Assembly: GCA_019925095.2 (NCBI GenBank)
Contig: CM034389.1
Span: 16,250,435-16,314,434 of the forward strand
Length of the DNA stretch: 64,000 nucleotides
Direction: 5' to 3'
Origin: Dendrolimus kikuchii
Lineage: Eukaryota > Arthropoda > Insecta > Lepidoptera > Lasiocampidae
A program made the position numbers and the translations under genes. Numbering within the stretch: position 1 is the first letter of the stretch; every line of letters begins with the position of its first letter. Below the pieces are notes generated by a model. That model did not search any database. It was given only the letters and a program-made list of their open reading frames with translations, and was not told the origin of the DNA. This document shows, piece by piece, positions 48,339-58,812 of this stretch.

Positions 48339-48360
48339 AACGAATCAAACCAGGCGTCAT

Positions 48361-49308
48361 TCATGGCTTAATAATTTTAAATTTTCTAGAATAGTTAATC
48401 GTCGTAACATTATTAGTGATAATATTTTGAATAATACTAATTAAGTTGTCTGTAGCAATGTTAGGATCACTTTCCTTTAAGACGAGACTAAAGTCAGTGG
48501 ATTCTATTTCTTTCTTAACGGCAGTAAAGTTTATCCGTAGAGATGTTGTGCGAATTTCGGATTTGTTGTCATCAGCATGTAAAAATAGGAGAACTGGAAG
48601 GTGGTCAGTAAAATGAGAATCCAAAACAAGTATACGAGTACGTACCATCGAGTTGATTAAAACATGGTCAAAGCAGTTGTCAAATCTAGTGGGTAATAAG
48701 TGGGCGGGCCAGAGTCCTAAAGAGGCCATAGTGTTTAGATATTGACTACGATTAGCATCGGTACCAGTGGGCTTTATATCAACATTCATATCTCCTATTA
48801 AGATTACATTTTTGAATGATTGTAGGGTAAGTATTAAATTCTCAAGACTATTATAGAAGTTATTAAGATCTTTATAGGAAGGAGAACGGTATATACATAA
48901 AAAGGCGTTTTTACCTATGTATAATACCAAACAGTTAGCATTTACAAAATCTGGTTCCTGTACTATGTAACTTAGAGAGTCTTTAACATAAATAACAACT
49001 CCATCATTTTGAATTGGGTTATTTTTTGTAGCATGTAAAATATATCCTGGTAGTGTAGGTATTTGCACCATATTTTTAAGCCAACATTCGCTCAACACAA
49101 TAACGTCAAAAGTGACTTTAGTCATAGTTAACGTAATAACAAATTGATCAAAATTTTTATTGATGCTACGAATAATAACATGAATAACTTTTAAAGATTT
49201 ATAAGACTGGGTTATAAAGCTATGACACATGTCAGGTGAACATTGATTAACTGTAACGTTGGTTCTAAAATTGTCAATATTGTTTGAAAGATCCTTTAAA
49301 CTAGCCAT
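48361..49308 (-). pseudogene. LINE ORF2 5' part: AP-type endonuclease, ended by a nonsense codon
   Basis: A 315-codon frame with the APE/DNase I-like fold that nicks target DNA. Visible motifs: HVIIRSIN (41-50; the family norm has Asn at residue 45, here Ile), LSECWL with catalytic Glu74, CIYRSPS (138-144), GDMNVDI with Asp173/Asn175, DHVLIN (214-219) and TDHLPV with Asp235/His236. The frame stops at TGA (48363-48361) where relatives have Trp in a KPW motif linking endonuclease and RT; TGG to TGA is a one-base change. The loss of Asn45 would by itself impair cleavage. Start ATG at 49308-49306. Confidence 0.85.
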
Positions 49309-49657
49309 TATATTATATTAATTTAGTGACTTTGATGTAAAAGGGAACTTGCTTGAGAAGTTTCAGAATTATTGACTTTGAAAACGATATCTGCTTTTCC
49401 CAAATAACTAGTATAGTGAACACATATGATATGACAGATATTTACATATAAACATTGTTTAGAGACGTAAAAATACACCGTATTTTGTAGAGTATGTTGT
49501 ACTAGGTAGATAACAAGTTCAGAAATTACAAGGGTAGACTGGCAATTACACAAAAAAATAATAATAACAGAAAAAAAAAAATGTGTTAGGTGAAAAGAAT
49601 AGTTATTTTGACTTAACAGTAACGTAATAATAAGAAAAGTAACAAAATCAGTAACAA

Positions 49658-50644
49658 TTACGGTTTTTTTACTAAAAAAGTGAGACATTTTTCTGATTTA
49701 ATTTGGATTGGCTTCCCTTCCGGATGTGTGCGAACAAGAATCTTTCCATTTGCGTGCCAGCAAGAGTAATTATGAGCCTTTGCCATTAAGCGTGTTTCAT
49801 ACATGAGTTTTCTTAACATAGGAGTCAGGTGTTCGTCAATGTAAATTGCTTCCTTCGCTCCACTAATACCAAGAGTTTCTGTGTTCAGTTTTTCCGCAAT
49901 AGGTTTGCTTTTATTATATTGACGAGCCGCTGATAACAATTGATTTCTTGTAGAAACAGAGACAAATTCAACTACAATAGGTTTTGAACCGGTTGACTTG
50001 CCTGGAATACGGTATATATCCCGAATGTCCGCATTAGTTATATTTAAATTCAGGACTTTACCAATATCGAAAACTAACATCTTGAGATCTTCAGGTTTTT
50101 CATGGAGTTTTGTCGGAACGTTGCGTAATTCCATGGTAGACAATCGTGATTGTAGGTTTACATCTTGGAGTTGCCTTTCAAGATTGACGATTCTCTCTTC
50201 ACATTCTTTCTTTTCGTTTTCTAGACCGGATATTTTAGACTTTATCTCTTCATAGGCGTGATTAATATAATCCATACTTTTTTCAATTTCAAAATTGGAT
50301 TTTTGTATTTCTTTGCATTGGGTTTTGAGATCTGAAACATCTCGAACAAGTACAGAAAGAGTAGAATCTAATTTAGTTTGCCAATTCGAAAAACGTTGAT
50401 CTTGTTCCATTTTCCATGTAGATAGCTTTTCTAAAAGTTCACTTTTGAAGTCATCGAAAGATCCAGTCAATTGCATACTGTCCTTAACAGGTGACTCTTC
50501 CTCAGGACGTTGGCGTTTTAACCTTGAGTTTTTATTAGTTTTGGGTCTATCTTGTGAGGCCAGTAAATCGGAATCAGACGCTGATTTTTCTTGATTTAAT
50601 GTCTTATTAGACAGCGCGACAGTACGCTGGGTTTTAGACATCAT
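49658..50644 (-). CDS. LINE ORF1 protein (coiled-coil RNA-binding)
   Basis: An intact 328-codon frame. Residues 1-55 are basic and serine-rich (KQRPEEES). Residues 63-165 are a long heptad-rich coiled coil (KLSTWKMEQDQRF ... ENEKKECEERIVNLERQLQ). Residues 168-245 form an RRM-like segment (MELRNVPTKL, YRIPGKSTGSKPIVVEFVS). Residues 246-328 form a C-terminal domain (AIYIDEHLTPMLRKLMYETR, NGKILVRTHPEGKPIQI). This order is that of LINE ORF1 proteins that chaperone element RNA. The C-terminal domain is of the kind shared between insect retrotransposon ORF1s and baculovirus FP25K-like proteins. The start was chosen at the first of two adjacent ATGs after an in-frame stop. No lesion was seen. Confidence 0.85.
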   Translation of the reverse strand: MMSKTQRTVALSNKTLNQEKSASDSDLLASQDRPKTNKNSRLKRQRPEEESPVKDSMQLTGSFDDFKSELLEKLSTWKMEQDQRFSNWQTKLDSTLSVLVRDVSDLKTQCKEIQKSNFEIEKSMDYINHAYEEIKSKISGLENEKKECEERIVNLERQLQDVNLQSRLSTMELRNVPTKLHEKPEDLKMLVFDIGKVLNLNITNADIRDIYRIPGKSTGSKPIVVEFVSVSTRNQLLSAARQYNKSKPIAEKLNTETLGISGAKEAIYIDEHLTPMLRKLMYETRLMAKAHNYSCWHANGKILVRTHPEGKPIQIKSEKCLTFLVKKP

Positions 50645-50998
50645 ATATTCGCAAAATGAGTCTCAGTATTGTATAAGGAAGGTAATTTATAATTCTAAGC
50701 ACCTGAGTAAAATAGCTTAGCAATAATAACAAAGCAAAGTGCCTGAATAAAAATTAAGAGCAAAATATAGTAGTTGTGCAGAGCAGCGTGTATCGTATTT
50801 TCGGCAGCAAGCGACCAGTGCAAATTAGCAGTGCGGGCAAAGAACACACAAGGCAAGCTCGGTGGACCCGGTTCGATCCCAATCTCAACACAACGTGTTT
50901 TAATTGTAAAAATTGTCTTGTCAAGACAAGCTCACGACAAGAATCCTCAACGGTGTGTTGTGAACAACATGCACAGCGCGAAAGGATCGGAGATATAG

Positions 50999-51182
50999 TC
51001 ACCACAATATGGCCGCCATGGTATATGGAGATGTCTTGAAGATAAAACGAGAGGGTCCGATGCGCGGCGATCAGTGGACTCCAATGACAGCCCGAGCAAG
51101 CAGCACGGATATACACCAGCCGCCAATATGGCCCCCGGGCCAAATGGCAACCTCCCCAAGATAGTAAGAGAGGGTCCGATAA
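50999..51182 (-). promoter_or_regulatory. tandem monomers in the LINE 5' UTR
   Basis: Two imperfect direct repeats with about 119-bp period: 51182-51120 and 51063-51001. Each starts ATCGGACCCTCTC, holds a TATCTT stretch, and ends GGCCATATTG within a CCAT-rich patch. Tandem 5' monomers commonly serve as internal promoters in LINEs. GCCAT is the Pho/YY1 core, and YY1 positions the L1 start in mammals; a parallel role here is inference. Confidence 0.5.
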
Positions 51183-51479
51183 TCACAAGCCAAAACCACT
51201 TTACACCGACTTTAAACGAATAAAAATAAACCAATTCTAAAAGCGCGAACACATCACACGACCGCTCACAATGACTTCACCCACGAGAATGATGAGATTA
51301 TGCGTTGTTCATACGTAGGTATTTTTGAAAATAAAATTCCACAATACAATGACGCCTGTTAAAATCCCACCAAAAACTCTAAAATGTAAATTAAATTCCT
51401 ATATTAATAATGTGAAAACTAAACATAATGTAAAACTCGAATTTTCGAAAAGCTCGCAACCAACTCCCATTGAAAATTA

Positions 51480-51625
51480 ACCCGTAAATTTCAGGCGACA
51501 ACTGTCGAATGGAGAACTTTGCGAAACCGCCGACGGCTGTGAAGCAGCGCGAATACCAAGTAACAGCTCACATCGCTCCATCTAGCTCATTACAGTTCGC
51601 GTTCGGTATAGGTCAGTGATTTCAA
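51480..51625. other. unassigned GC-richer block just upstream of the LINE
   Basis: Contains AACCGCCGACGGCTGTGAAG, CATCGCTCCATCTAGCTC and GGTCAGTGATTTC. No frame or partner repeat; could be the true start of a longer LINE 5' UTR or an independent element. Confidence 0.2.
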
Positions 51626-52436
51626 CAACTTTTTGCTACCCGTTCTACATTTGCAACAACTGGGAATTGAAGTAAACAACCGATATTTTCGCATATTGTT
51701 TACCCACATTTACATGTTAACTACTGGGTATATATTGATGAAATTCAACAGGAATGTGTAATCTATTTAGCGCTACAAAGTTAGGTAATGAAATCTCTAA
51801 AAAGTAATCACAAACTTTGATCACCACACGTGAAACCAAGGGTTGAAATTTATTTGTCAGTGTACATAATTATTATGTAAGGTCTTTACTTTCAATTAAA
51901 TCTTTTGAACGACATCAATTGAGTTTTTGGCATATGGGTTATTTTTTGATTAAATGCTTTCTTAGCTCTGTAATCAATCAACTAAGCAATAACTTAACTA
52001 TTCGACGTTTGTCACCTCTACGGAATCCTTCGTTATGTATAGACTGCGAAGTACCTGCCTAATTTATTATTTAAATAAATATTGTTGTGTTAAGTATCTT
52101 TTCAGTTTCATAATTGAACAGTATAACAAGATTATTAAGTTTCCACATACGTAAAGGGTATAGCCGGGTTTCTAAGAGAAATCTGCCCCTGCGGCGTTTT
52201 GTATTCTTACTATGGGGTTCGTTTTGTTAACAAATGAAAATGTTTTTCCCACTTTTTCAGGTTTTTATCTTACGTAATTTTCGAGTTAAACAGACAATTT
52301 AAAAATATTAAAATTTATATATTTTTATTTCATAAGAAAACATACCCCATAGTAAGACTAGTAAATGTCGCGGGGTCAGATTTCTCTTTGAAACCTGGTT
52401 ATATTCTTTACGATGGATCCATATTGTGACATTTAT
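51626..52436. other. AT-rich intronic DNA
   Basis: CCATAGTAAG-type phrases occur twice (52200 and 52350) around AGATTTCTC/GGTTTC blocks in inverse order, a weak decayed inverted repeat. Nothing else. Confidence 0.3.
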
Positions 52437-52733
52437 ATCAGTACAGGAAAGGAGAAAGAATACAATTTCCTGAGGTCGGGTGGCCTGTCGTAAGAGGTAA
52501 CATAAAACCCACAGCCAAGTAGTAGGGTAATTGCCCGTCTAGATGGCTACGACCCCTGGGCGAGAGTATACCGCCATAACAACCTTGAGTTTTGTTCTGA
52601 CATTAATGACCAGGTTCCAGTCTCCCTTAAGAAAGCAGCAGCTCATTTGTAACGCCTTTGGTGTTGCAAATGTCCATAGTTTTCCATCAGGTGAGACGTT
52701 TGCCTATCGGCTGAATTTATGCAATAAAAAAAG
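52437..52733 (+). mobile_element. A-tailed SINE-like repeat
   Basis: Sense copy from CAGTACAGGAAAGGAGAAAG through TGGCCTGTCGTAAGAGG to ATGCAATAAAAAAAG. Confidence 0.75.
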
Positions 52734-53218
52734 ACATCTAGCGAATAAATTTTAAACAAAAACTAAGTCAACATGTTAAAGGCAAGAAATTGTCATTCTT
52801 AGTATTGCTCTATCATATTTTACTCTACAAACTTCGACCTGCAACTTTTAATATATCAACTCACTTAACTTATTATTTAATAATAAGACTTTAAAGCTCC
52901 TCGTGAATGCGAATTTTGTGATAATATTTTATGTGAACGTAGAAGGAGAAATGTATCATGTCACTTATTACGTGCCATCTAAGTTACTTTGTTTTATTTT
53001 ACGCTTGAGTAAGTGTTAATGGATTTCTCACATTGCTGCTCACGTGAGGTTTATGAAGGACTCTTTGCTGGTAATGTGTGTGCTTTTTAATGTTATTGAA
53101 ACACATTTGGTTCTAGATACGGCAGAATTACGAGACAAGATTTGTGTGACTGTCTCCACTCATAATTTTTTTACTCGATTTCCAAAAGGAGGAGGTTCTC
53201 ACTTCGACATATGTTTTT

Positions 53219-53640
53219 GAAGTGAAACTTCTTTAGAATCGTTATGATTTGAAAATCGATGAAACGAAAAAGTGACATTAAAAAGCGATAAACACATAAA
53301 ATTCAACCTTATTTAATTAGAAATAAAACACATTTCTCTTTACCTTTTAGTATTAATTTTCAATTTAAATAAAATCTAATAAATTTAAAATTAATTTTAG
53401 CTCTATATCTATATACTTAAGGCAGATAATCTTTAATACATACATTGAAGGAAATTGTGCGTAACACTACATTGAATTTCGAACTTTATACTCGTGGTTT
53501 AAAGTGTAATGAAGAATGAATTTTTTGAATTACAATATATTGATGGATATAGGCTAAAGGAATTATATTTATATTATTAAAAGCTCGAGAAGAATTATCT
53601 GTGAGTATATTCTTTGAAGATTTATTTTTACTGCGTGTGA
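53219..53640. mobile_element. MITE family 2, full copy
   Basis: Begins GAAGTGAAACTTCTTTAGAA; the right part AGAAGAATTATCTGTGAGTA TATTC and CTGCGTGTGAACTACACAC aligns with 18780-18865. It runs directly into the CA-rich microsatellite. Confidence 0.7.
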
Positions 53641-53643
53641 ACT

Positions 53644-53681
<38 letters not shown>

Positions 53682-53780
53682 ACGCACACGCACACGCACA
53701 CGCACACGCACACGCACACGCACACGCACACGCACACGCACACGCACACGCACACGCACACGCACACGCACACGCACACG
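53644..53780. repeat. (CA)n / (CACACG)n microsatellite
   Basis: About 14 CA units are followed by roughly 18 CACACG hexamers. The Thr-His and Val-Arg 'proteins' it yields are artefacts. Confidence 0.95.
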
Positions 53781-54229
53781 CTTGTTTTTTTTTGTACGTG
53801 GGTTACGTGATTTCGCCGTTAATTCTAGACCAATATTAATTTTTTTTTCTTCATTCGAAAGATTATATTCCGGCGGTGGTCCCATTGTCAGCAAGTAAGA
53901 ATCCGATGAATAGAATAGGGAAATTGATAGCAACCTTTGTTGAAGAGTGCTGAGCACCTCTTTTGAGAGGCAAAATTTGTATACACCTGCTAGTAGTACA
54001 ATTTCTACAGGTGCTTATTTTATTATTACTTTTTAGTTGCTATTCAAGGAACTAAAAAGTAAAATATATTTTATTATTTAACAGACAGATGTTCTAGAAA
54101 ATATATTTTTTCCTTGGTAGTTTGAAGTCGGTTTTGTTTTTGTTTCAATAGTATATTAAATACAGCTTTGTACTATTTAAATGTAAATATAATGGTTAGA
54201 CCCAATGTCGAGGTTATATGTTGCTTAAG

Positions 54230-54284
54230 TACAGTAGACAGTCTGACTGCCCGCCCTCTTGACGGAAAGTGGTTACCATTTCTG
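54230..54284 (-). mobile_element. A-tailed SINE-like repeat, 3' fragment
   Basis: AGTAGACAGTCTGACTGCCC and GACGGAAAGTGGTTACCAT match the 3' terminal region of the family only. Confidence 0.45.
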
Positions 54285-54870
54285 GAAAAGTATATTCAAG
54301 TTTTAAAATAATTTAGCCAAACATAATCAAAGAACGGTTGAATCTATATAACAGAATCCTTCATCTAATTGTAAAGCTTTGATTGACGCAAAACGGGGGA
54401 GTTCTTATGGCGGTTTGTATCATCCTTCAAGTACTCACTAAAAGCTGTAATATTTAAAAGTGGGGCTTCCTCTGCGTAGTGTTAAAGATTTAGGCCTTTC
54501 ACGAAGATATGGCGATGGGTTTAATGCGCTATTTTAGAAGCGACATTGTTTATGACGTAAATATTGACAGACAAGCTATCTTATCAAAACAAAATAAGGG
54601 CCACTTACAAATTTTGAAATTATGGGTAAATTCTGGATGGCATATTCATAAGATAAATAAGTACAACGTATCTTAAGTGTTCTTAATATTTTTTGCGGCA
54701 TTCCGCTTGCGACTACCTATTTAATGTGGATGGATTCAATTTTTTTGCTGATACTTCACACACATTTTACCCTATTAATAACGTGAACTTGGAGCTCATT
54801 TAACATTTTTTTCTGCTGAAAAAACTTTGGTATTGCTGACATAGTACGTAGATTAACATCTTAAGAAGCA

Positions 54871-55145
54871 ATGCCCCGAGTTCGACGCTATATGGACGCG
54901 ATTACTACAGCGAACACGAATTTTTTATCCGTACAGGAACGAAGAAAAATTACAATTTCCTGCGGCCGGGCGGCCTCTCGTAAGAGGCGACAAAAGAACT
55001 CACAGCCATGTGGTAGGGTATTTGCTCGACTGACAATTAATCAGGAGGAAGGAATCAGGCGCGGTTAGAGTAACCACTGCCCAGGAATATCGCTACATAC
55101 GTTTGACTGCACGCAGAGAGCGCACGGTTATCTCCTGCTCTTTTG
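54871..55145 (+). pseudogene. Tc1 transposase N-terminal remnant
   Basis: After the SINE fragment at 54928-55030, the frame reads RRKESGAVRVTTAQEYRYIR then LTARRERTV, the linker after the paired-like DNA-binding domain in Tc1 transposases (family form GR-RVTTARxDRYIRLTALRxRT). The preceding MPRVRRYMDAIT may belong to the start region. Interrupted and degenerate. Confidence 0.6.
54928..55030 (+). mobile_element. A-tailed SINE-like repeat, 5' fragment inside the Tc1 relic
   Basis: Reads TCCGTACAGGAACGAAG, CTGCGGCCGGGCGGCCTCTC and CACAGCCATGTGGTAGGGTA; stops abruptly before the rest of the family sequence. Confidence 0.7.
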
Positions 55146-55239
55146 TAATTATTATGCAACAAAGAAAAAAAAATGACATACATGGACAGCAGATTATTGT
55201 AAACTAGCGCATACATTATTGCGTTAGACTGACATAATG

Positions 55240-56040
55240 ATTCCTGGGTGAATTTTTAAATATGGAAAAAGATTTAGCTTTTCTGACGTCAGTGGGTTGA
55301 AATATTCCTTAAGATAAGGAAGGGTATAAGGTATAAATAGTATATGATATAGTAAGTTGATAAGAAGATGAGCATTCCGGCGACGTGAGATAGGCAACCA
55401 CTCGAGCTTTTTGCGATATTCAGAAACGTGGTCATATTTTTTTAAACAAAATATGAACCTTATGCAAACATTTTGAAGACGCTCGCGAGCTTAATAAGTT
55501 GCTCTTGAGTGAGATTAAGATAGCAAGCATCAGCATAGTCGAGTATTGGTAGTAGAATTGATTGAGCAAGCGAAATCCTAGTGGCAGTCGGAAGGAAATT
55601 TTTCAGCCTCCTAAGCGATGCATAGGATGCAAAAATCTTGCGGCTTAATTCAGTAATGTGGAGTCGCCAACACAATTCCTTGTCCATTCTTACGCCAAGA
55701 TTCTTGACTTAATCACTGATAGGAATAGGCGTATCATGAAAGATTACATCGGGAAGCAGTGAAAAATCGATTTTAGCTATGGATCGCGACCTACCAATGA
55801 TGATGGCCTGAGTTTTATTGGGATTGACTCTAAGTCCATGGGAGTTACTCCAATTGTATATGCGGTTCAATCATTGATAAGCGTAATAGCGTTATGTAAG
55901 TTGTCTTTATGCGCCTGAGTATAAATCTGCAAATCGTCTGCATAGAAATGGTAGGAAGAAGATAAATTTTTCGAGATAGAATTTATAAAAATAGAAAATA
56001 GAAGAGGAGATAAAACGCCGCTTTGAGGAACAAAGTTTTT
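55240..56040 (-). pseudogene. non-LTR reverse-transcriptase fragment inserted in the Tc1 relic
   Basis: Read on the minus strand in several frames: [18 protein letters not shown] (near 56030-55975), [15 protein letters not shown] with the catalytic YADD (near 55945-55900), a conserved VKNLGVRMDKELCW block (near 55710-55670), SRKIFASYASLRRLKNF and ILPILDYADACY (55640-55540), and KKLEWLPISRRRNAHLL (near 55410-55360). Stops and frameshifts break it. It belongs to a different family from the LINE at 46199-51250, judging by its YADDLQIY motif and tail sequence. Confidence 0.78.
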
Positions 56041-56047
56041 TAGTGTT

Positions 56048-56545
56048 GATCATCGCATAAGGATGTAGAGAAGAAAAGGTGAGCTTTATTCAGATGTCTG
56101 CATTCAGGAAAGTGACCGTTTTGGGGGCCCAATGTTATGGCGTGGGGAGGCACTAGCCTATGTGTGTGAACTGAGCTGGTAATTCTTAACCAAGGCATAG
56201 TAACAGCTCAGCGATACATCGAGCAGCTAATAAGGCTTCACGTGGTGCCATTTGCACAACAAGTAGGGCCAGGGCTTCAGTTGATGCACGACAATGCACG
56301 CCCGCACGCTGCGAGGGCCACCAGACTGTTCCTAGCAGAGGCACATATTGAAGTACTGCTATGGCCAGCGACCAGCCCGAATTTAAAACCTATTGAATAC
56401 ATGTGGGATCTCTTAAAAAGAATCGTGAGAGAGACCAATCTGCCAGTCAATAACAAGAGACATCATAAACATCTTAAAATGAAGCAGGGAGCAAATACCT
56501 TAGGAAATAGTTCGGTATCTGGTAAAAATTATGCCCTCTAGGCTT
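56048..56545 (+). pseudogene. Tc1 transposase C-terminal remnant (DD34E)
   Basis: The plus strand reads RRKGELYSDVCIQE and DRFGGPNVMAWGGTS, then a 99-codon clean frame with MHDNARPHAARATRLFL and SPNLKPIEYMWDLLKRIVRE. The second catalytic Asp (in HDNARPH) and the Glu (in PIEYMWD) are separated by 34 residues, the DD34E spacing of Tc1. The first Asp region is lost at the junction with the RT insert. Confidence 0.85.
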
Positions 56546-56955
56546 TAAGAATGTCTAAAGAAAAGAGGAGGACATACTAGTTACTGACTAGATTTAAAAA
56601 AGAAAAAATCTATTGAATATATTTTTATGATTTTTTAGTCTACAATATTTTTTTGGTAAAAACTAAACTTTTCTTTAAAACATTGTAAACTTATTATTTT
56701 TTCAGAATAATGTGATAAATTTCAGTGAGTTTAATGAAAAAACAAATCGTTATAATAATTCAATTTTTTACATCCCCTAAAACCGCTCAACTTTCCAATG
56801 ATAGCAAAAATATAAGGTAGCCCTTATTTTGTTTTAACTAGTATAAATATACTAATGTAGCTATGCGTTAACGTCGTTATTTTTAACGCTTTAAGTAAGA
56901 CACATTCGGCCACAACCTAAATCTTTAACATTACCGTAGTTGGAGCCCCAACATA

Positions 56956-57802
56956 ATAGTAAATCTCCAATAACTGGAAGACTACACAATGCTTATATAA
57001 AAAGCCGCCTAACTGCACCACTTAGAAAGCTTAAACAATAATTATTTGAAATACTAATTATAACTCATTATTAATCAAGTTTAATGTTGTTATGAGTCAG
57101 TCATCTGAAGTTTTTGTAAGTAATATTTACGGCTTAATCTTTACGTTCGTAAAATGCCTTGAAATACAGATTTAAATTAACAATTAATTCTTACATAATG
57201 TAATTTATAACTTCATAAATCTACCTTATAAATTATACAACAATGTGCCACTAAACAATCACAATATCACGAGTGTGTTTGCAGAAAGATTCATATAGAT
57301 ATATTATTTGACATCCCTAAAGATTTTTTTATGAAATTCTGAGAAAAGCATGAGGCCTCCTCACCTCATACATGACATTATGAATAAAATATGGATTCAT
57401 CAGTTGAATAAACGAACATTTCGTGCCCGAATAACCTTCGCGCGGGGTGTGTAATGATCACTCGAGTCTCTTTGAATATAAGTTGATACTGATAAGCGAA
57501 GATTCTTGATATCTTTACATAAAAAGTCGAGAGTTTCATTTGTGACGCAGGTCTAGAAAATTATTTTTTAAATTGAAATATGCACTTAGGAGATTCGTTT
57601 AACTATTCTGTTCTAGGTCGTAGATGGCATCATGCTTGCTGCACTGATTTTGCCAATGTCATCTGCTTTAGATAAATACCTATGTTTTATGGATTTGTAG
57701 TCAAAAGATGTTACATTATTATTTCTTTCACACAAATACGAGCTACTCAAGTTTATTTAAAGAAATCACTTTCAACCGTACTATTTGTAGTATATTTATG
57801 AT
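56956..57802. other. AT-rich intronic DNA
   Basis: Nothing recognised. Confidence 0.4.
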
Positions 57803-58138
57803 TAACTAGCGGCCCCGGCAAACGTTGTTCTGCTCTGAAAAAATAAAAATCTAGGACCCTATCCCAGCGCCACCTACCGGTTCCAATTGTGGGTTTAAAC
57901 CATCAGGGACCCACTCAAACACACAAAAACCAAATCGCTCCAGGTGATTAGGAGGATTCTAGAACCCGATCTTAGCGCCATCTACCGGTTCCAACGGGAT
58001 AAAATATGCTATGTCCGTTTCCTGATTTTAAACTACCTCCTCCACCAATTTTCAGCCAAATCGGTACAGCCGTTCTTGAGTTATAAATAGTGTAACTAAC
58101 ACGACTTTCTTTTATGTATATATTATAGATATAGAATA
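57803..58138 (-). mobile_element. non-autonomous Helitron (Lep1-like)
   Basis: The minus strand starts TATCTATAATATATACATAA, includes AACTCAAGAACGGCTGTACC, and ends CAACGTTTGCCGGGGCCGCT AGTT. An internal direct duplication of GCGCCA(C/T)CTACCGGTTCCAA (57871 and 57980) is present. Confidence 0.75.
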
Positions 58139-58763
58139 TAAAAAATATGTGCTATAAATTCCTGACAAATGGATATAAATTATTTAATAAACTTTTACTT
58201 AATAACGCTTGTGGTAACAGGAGTTCCTAAAGATTGTACTACGTACATTATATAAGCTTGGAGGACCGTAGAAAACATTTCTCGAGTTCCGACTAAGTGT
58301 ATCTACTAAGTATTCAGGGCGATAAAGTCTCTTAGTGTTAGTTCAGGCTAGTGTTTATAACGATGTAGTTTCAATAGTAAATCGCTTCGGCCAGTCCAGT
58401 TTCTTAGCTGGAAACTTGCAAAATCAAAAGCCAGATTCAAGTTTTAGGAATGTTTGCTTGTTCTCTGCTCTGTCAGAACTTAGTTTGCTGCTACTATGAC
58501 ATGCCTTGTGAGACATGTATCTTTAATACTTTAACTAATCAATTTATACATATTATAGATGTGGAATTTATTAGTCTTTTAAGATAGCTTAGTGATTTTA
58601 ACTTAAAAAGCTAATAGTGCCAATTGCTATCAGACAAGCAAAATCGCTACCAATATTTAAAACGACGATCAGAAAATATTACCTGTCGTTGGAATATGAT
58701 GATATTTAAATGTATGTATATATTTATTTATAAACATTTATTTTTTGGTAGATATGTATTTAT
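58139..58763. other. AT-rich intronic DNA
   Basis: Nothing recognised. Confidence 0.4.
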
Positions 58764-58812
58764 ACATACATACATAACTTCACGCCAGTTCCCTTGCGGG
58801 GTAGGCACGAAC
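58764..58812 (-). mobile_element. 3' terminus of the RWFGHVERM-type LINE
   Basis: Only the last 45 bp of the family remain (ACATAACTTCACGCCAGTTC CCTTGCGGGG TAGGCACGAAC on the plus strand), with the TATG tail. Confidence 0.7.

Larger units (their letters stand above)
46199..51250 (-). mobile_element. near full-length non-LTR (LINE) retrotransposon, CR1/Jockey-like
   Basis: This is a roughly 5-kb unit read on the minus strand: GC-rich 5' UTR with two tandem monomers (about 51250-50645), ORF1 (50644-49658), a 350-nt spacer, ORF2 endonuclease (49308-48361) and reverse transcriptase (48338-46368), a 3' UTR, and a four-unit TTATC tail (46219-46199). A short tandem-repeat tail instead of poly(A), together with a coiled-coil ORF1 and an APE-type endonuclease, suggests a CR1/L2/Daphne-like rather than R1 or L1 element. 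The 5' end is only approximate, and no target duplication was found. It is inserted in the DIP intron in the gene's own orientation. Confidence 0.85.
54584..56838 (+). mobile_element. 2.25-kb Tc1-like DNA transposon with internal insertions
   Basis: Terminal inverted repeats share AAAACAAAATAAGGGC followed by YAC: 54586-54604 and the complement at 56817-56834. TA flanks both ends (54582-54583 and 56839-56840), the Tc1/mariner target duplication. Inside are transposase remnants on the plus strand (54871-55145 and 56048-56545), separated by a SINE fragment and a reverse-transcriptase fragment. Intact Tc1-like elements are usually 1.3-1.8 kb, so the excess length fits the inserts. Confidence 0.75.
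54461..56955. mobile_element. MITE family 1 copy split by a Tc1-like insertion
   Basis: The left half 54461-54583 (GGCTTCCTCTGCGTAGTG ... ATGACGTAAATATTGACAG) and right half 56839-56955 (ATACTAATGTAGCTATGCG ... CATTACCGTAGTTGGAGCC) are consecutive parts of the family as read in 60808-61142. They are separated by 54584-56838. Confidence 0.7.

Noticed and set aside
49323..49688. 121-codon minus-strand frame between LINE ORF1 and ORF2, as a third ORF
   Set aside because: Hydrophobic, T-rich composition without motifs; overlaps the ORF1 end in another frame and ends before ORF2. More likely inter-ORF spacer.
53601..53957. Thr-His and Val-Arg repeat proteins on opposite strands
   Set aside because: Both are translations of the CACACG microsatellite with no start, splice or family support.
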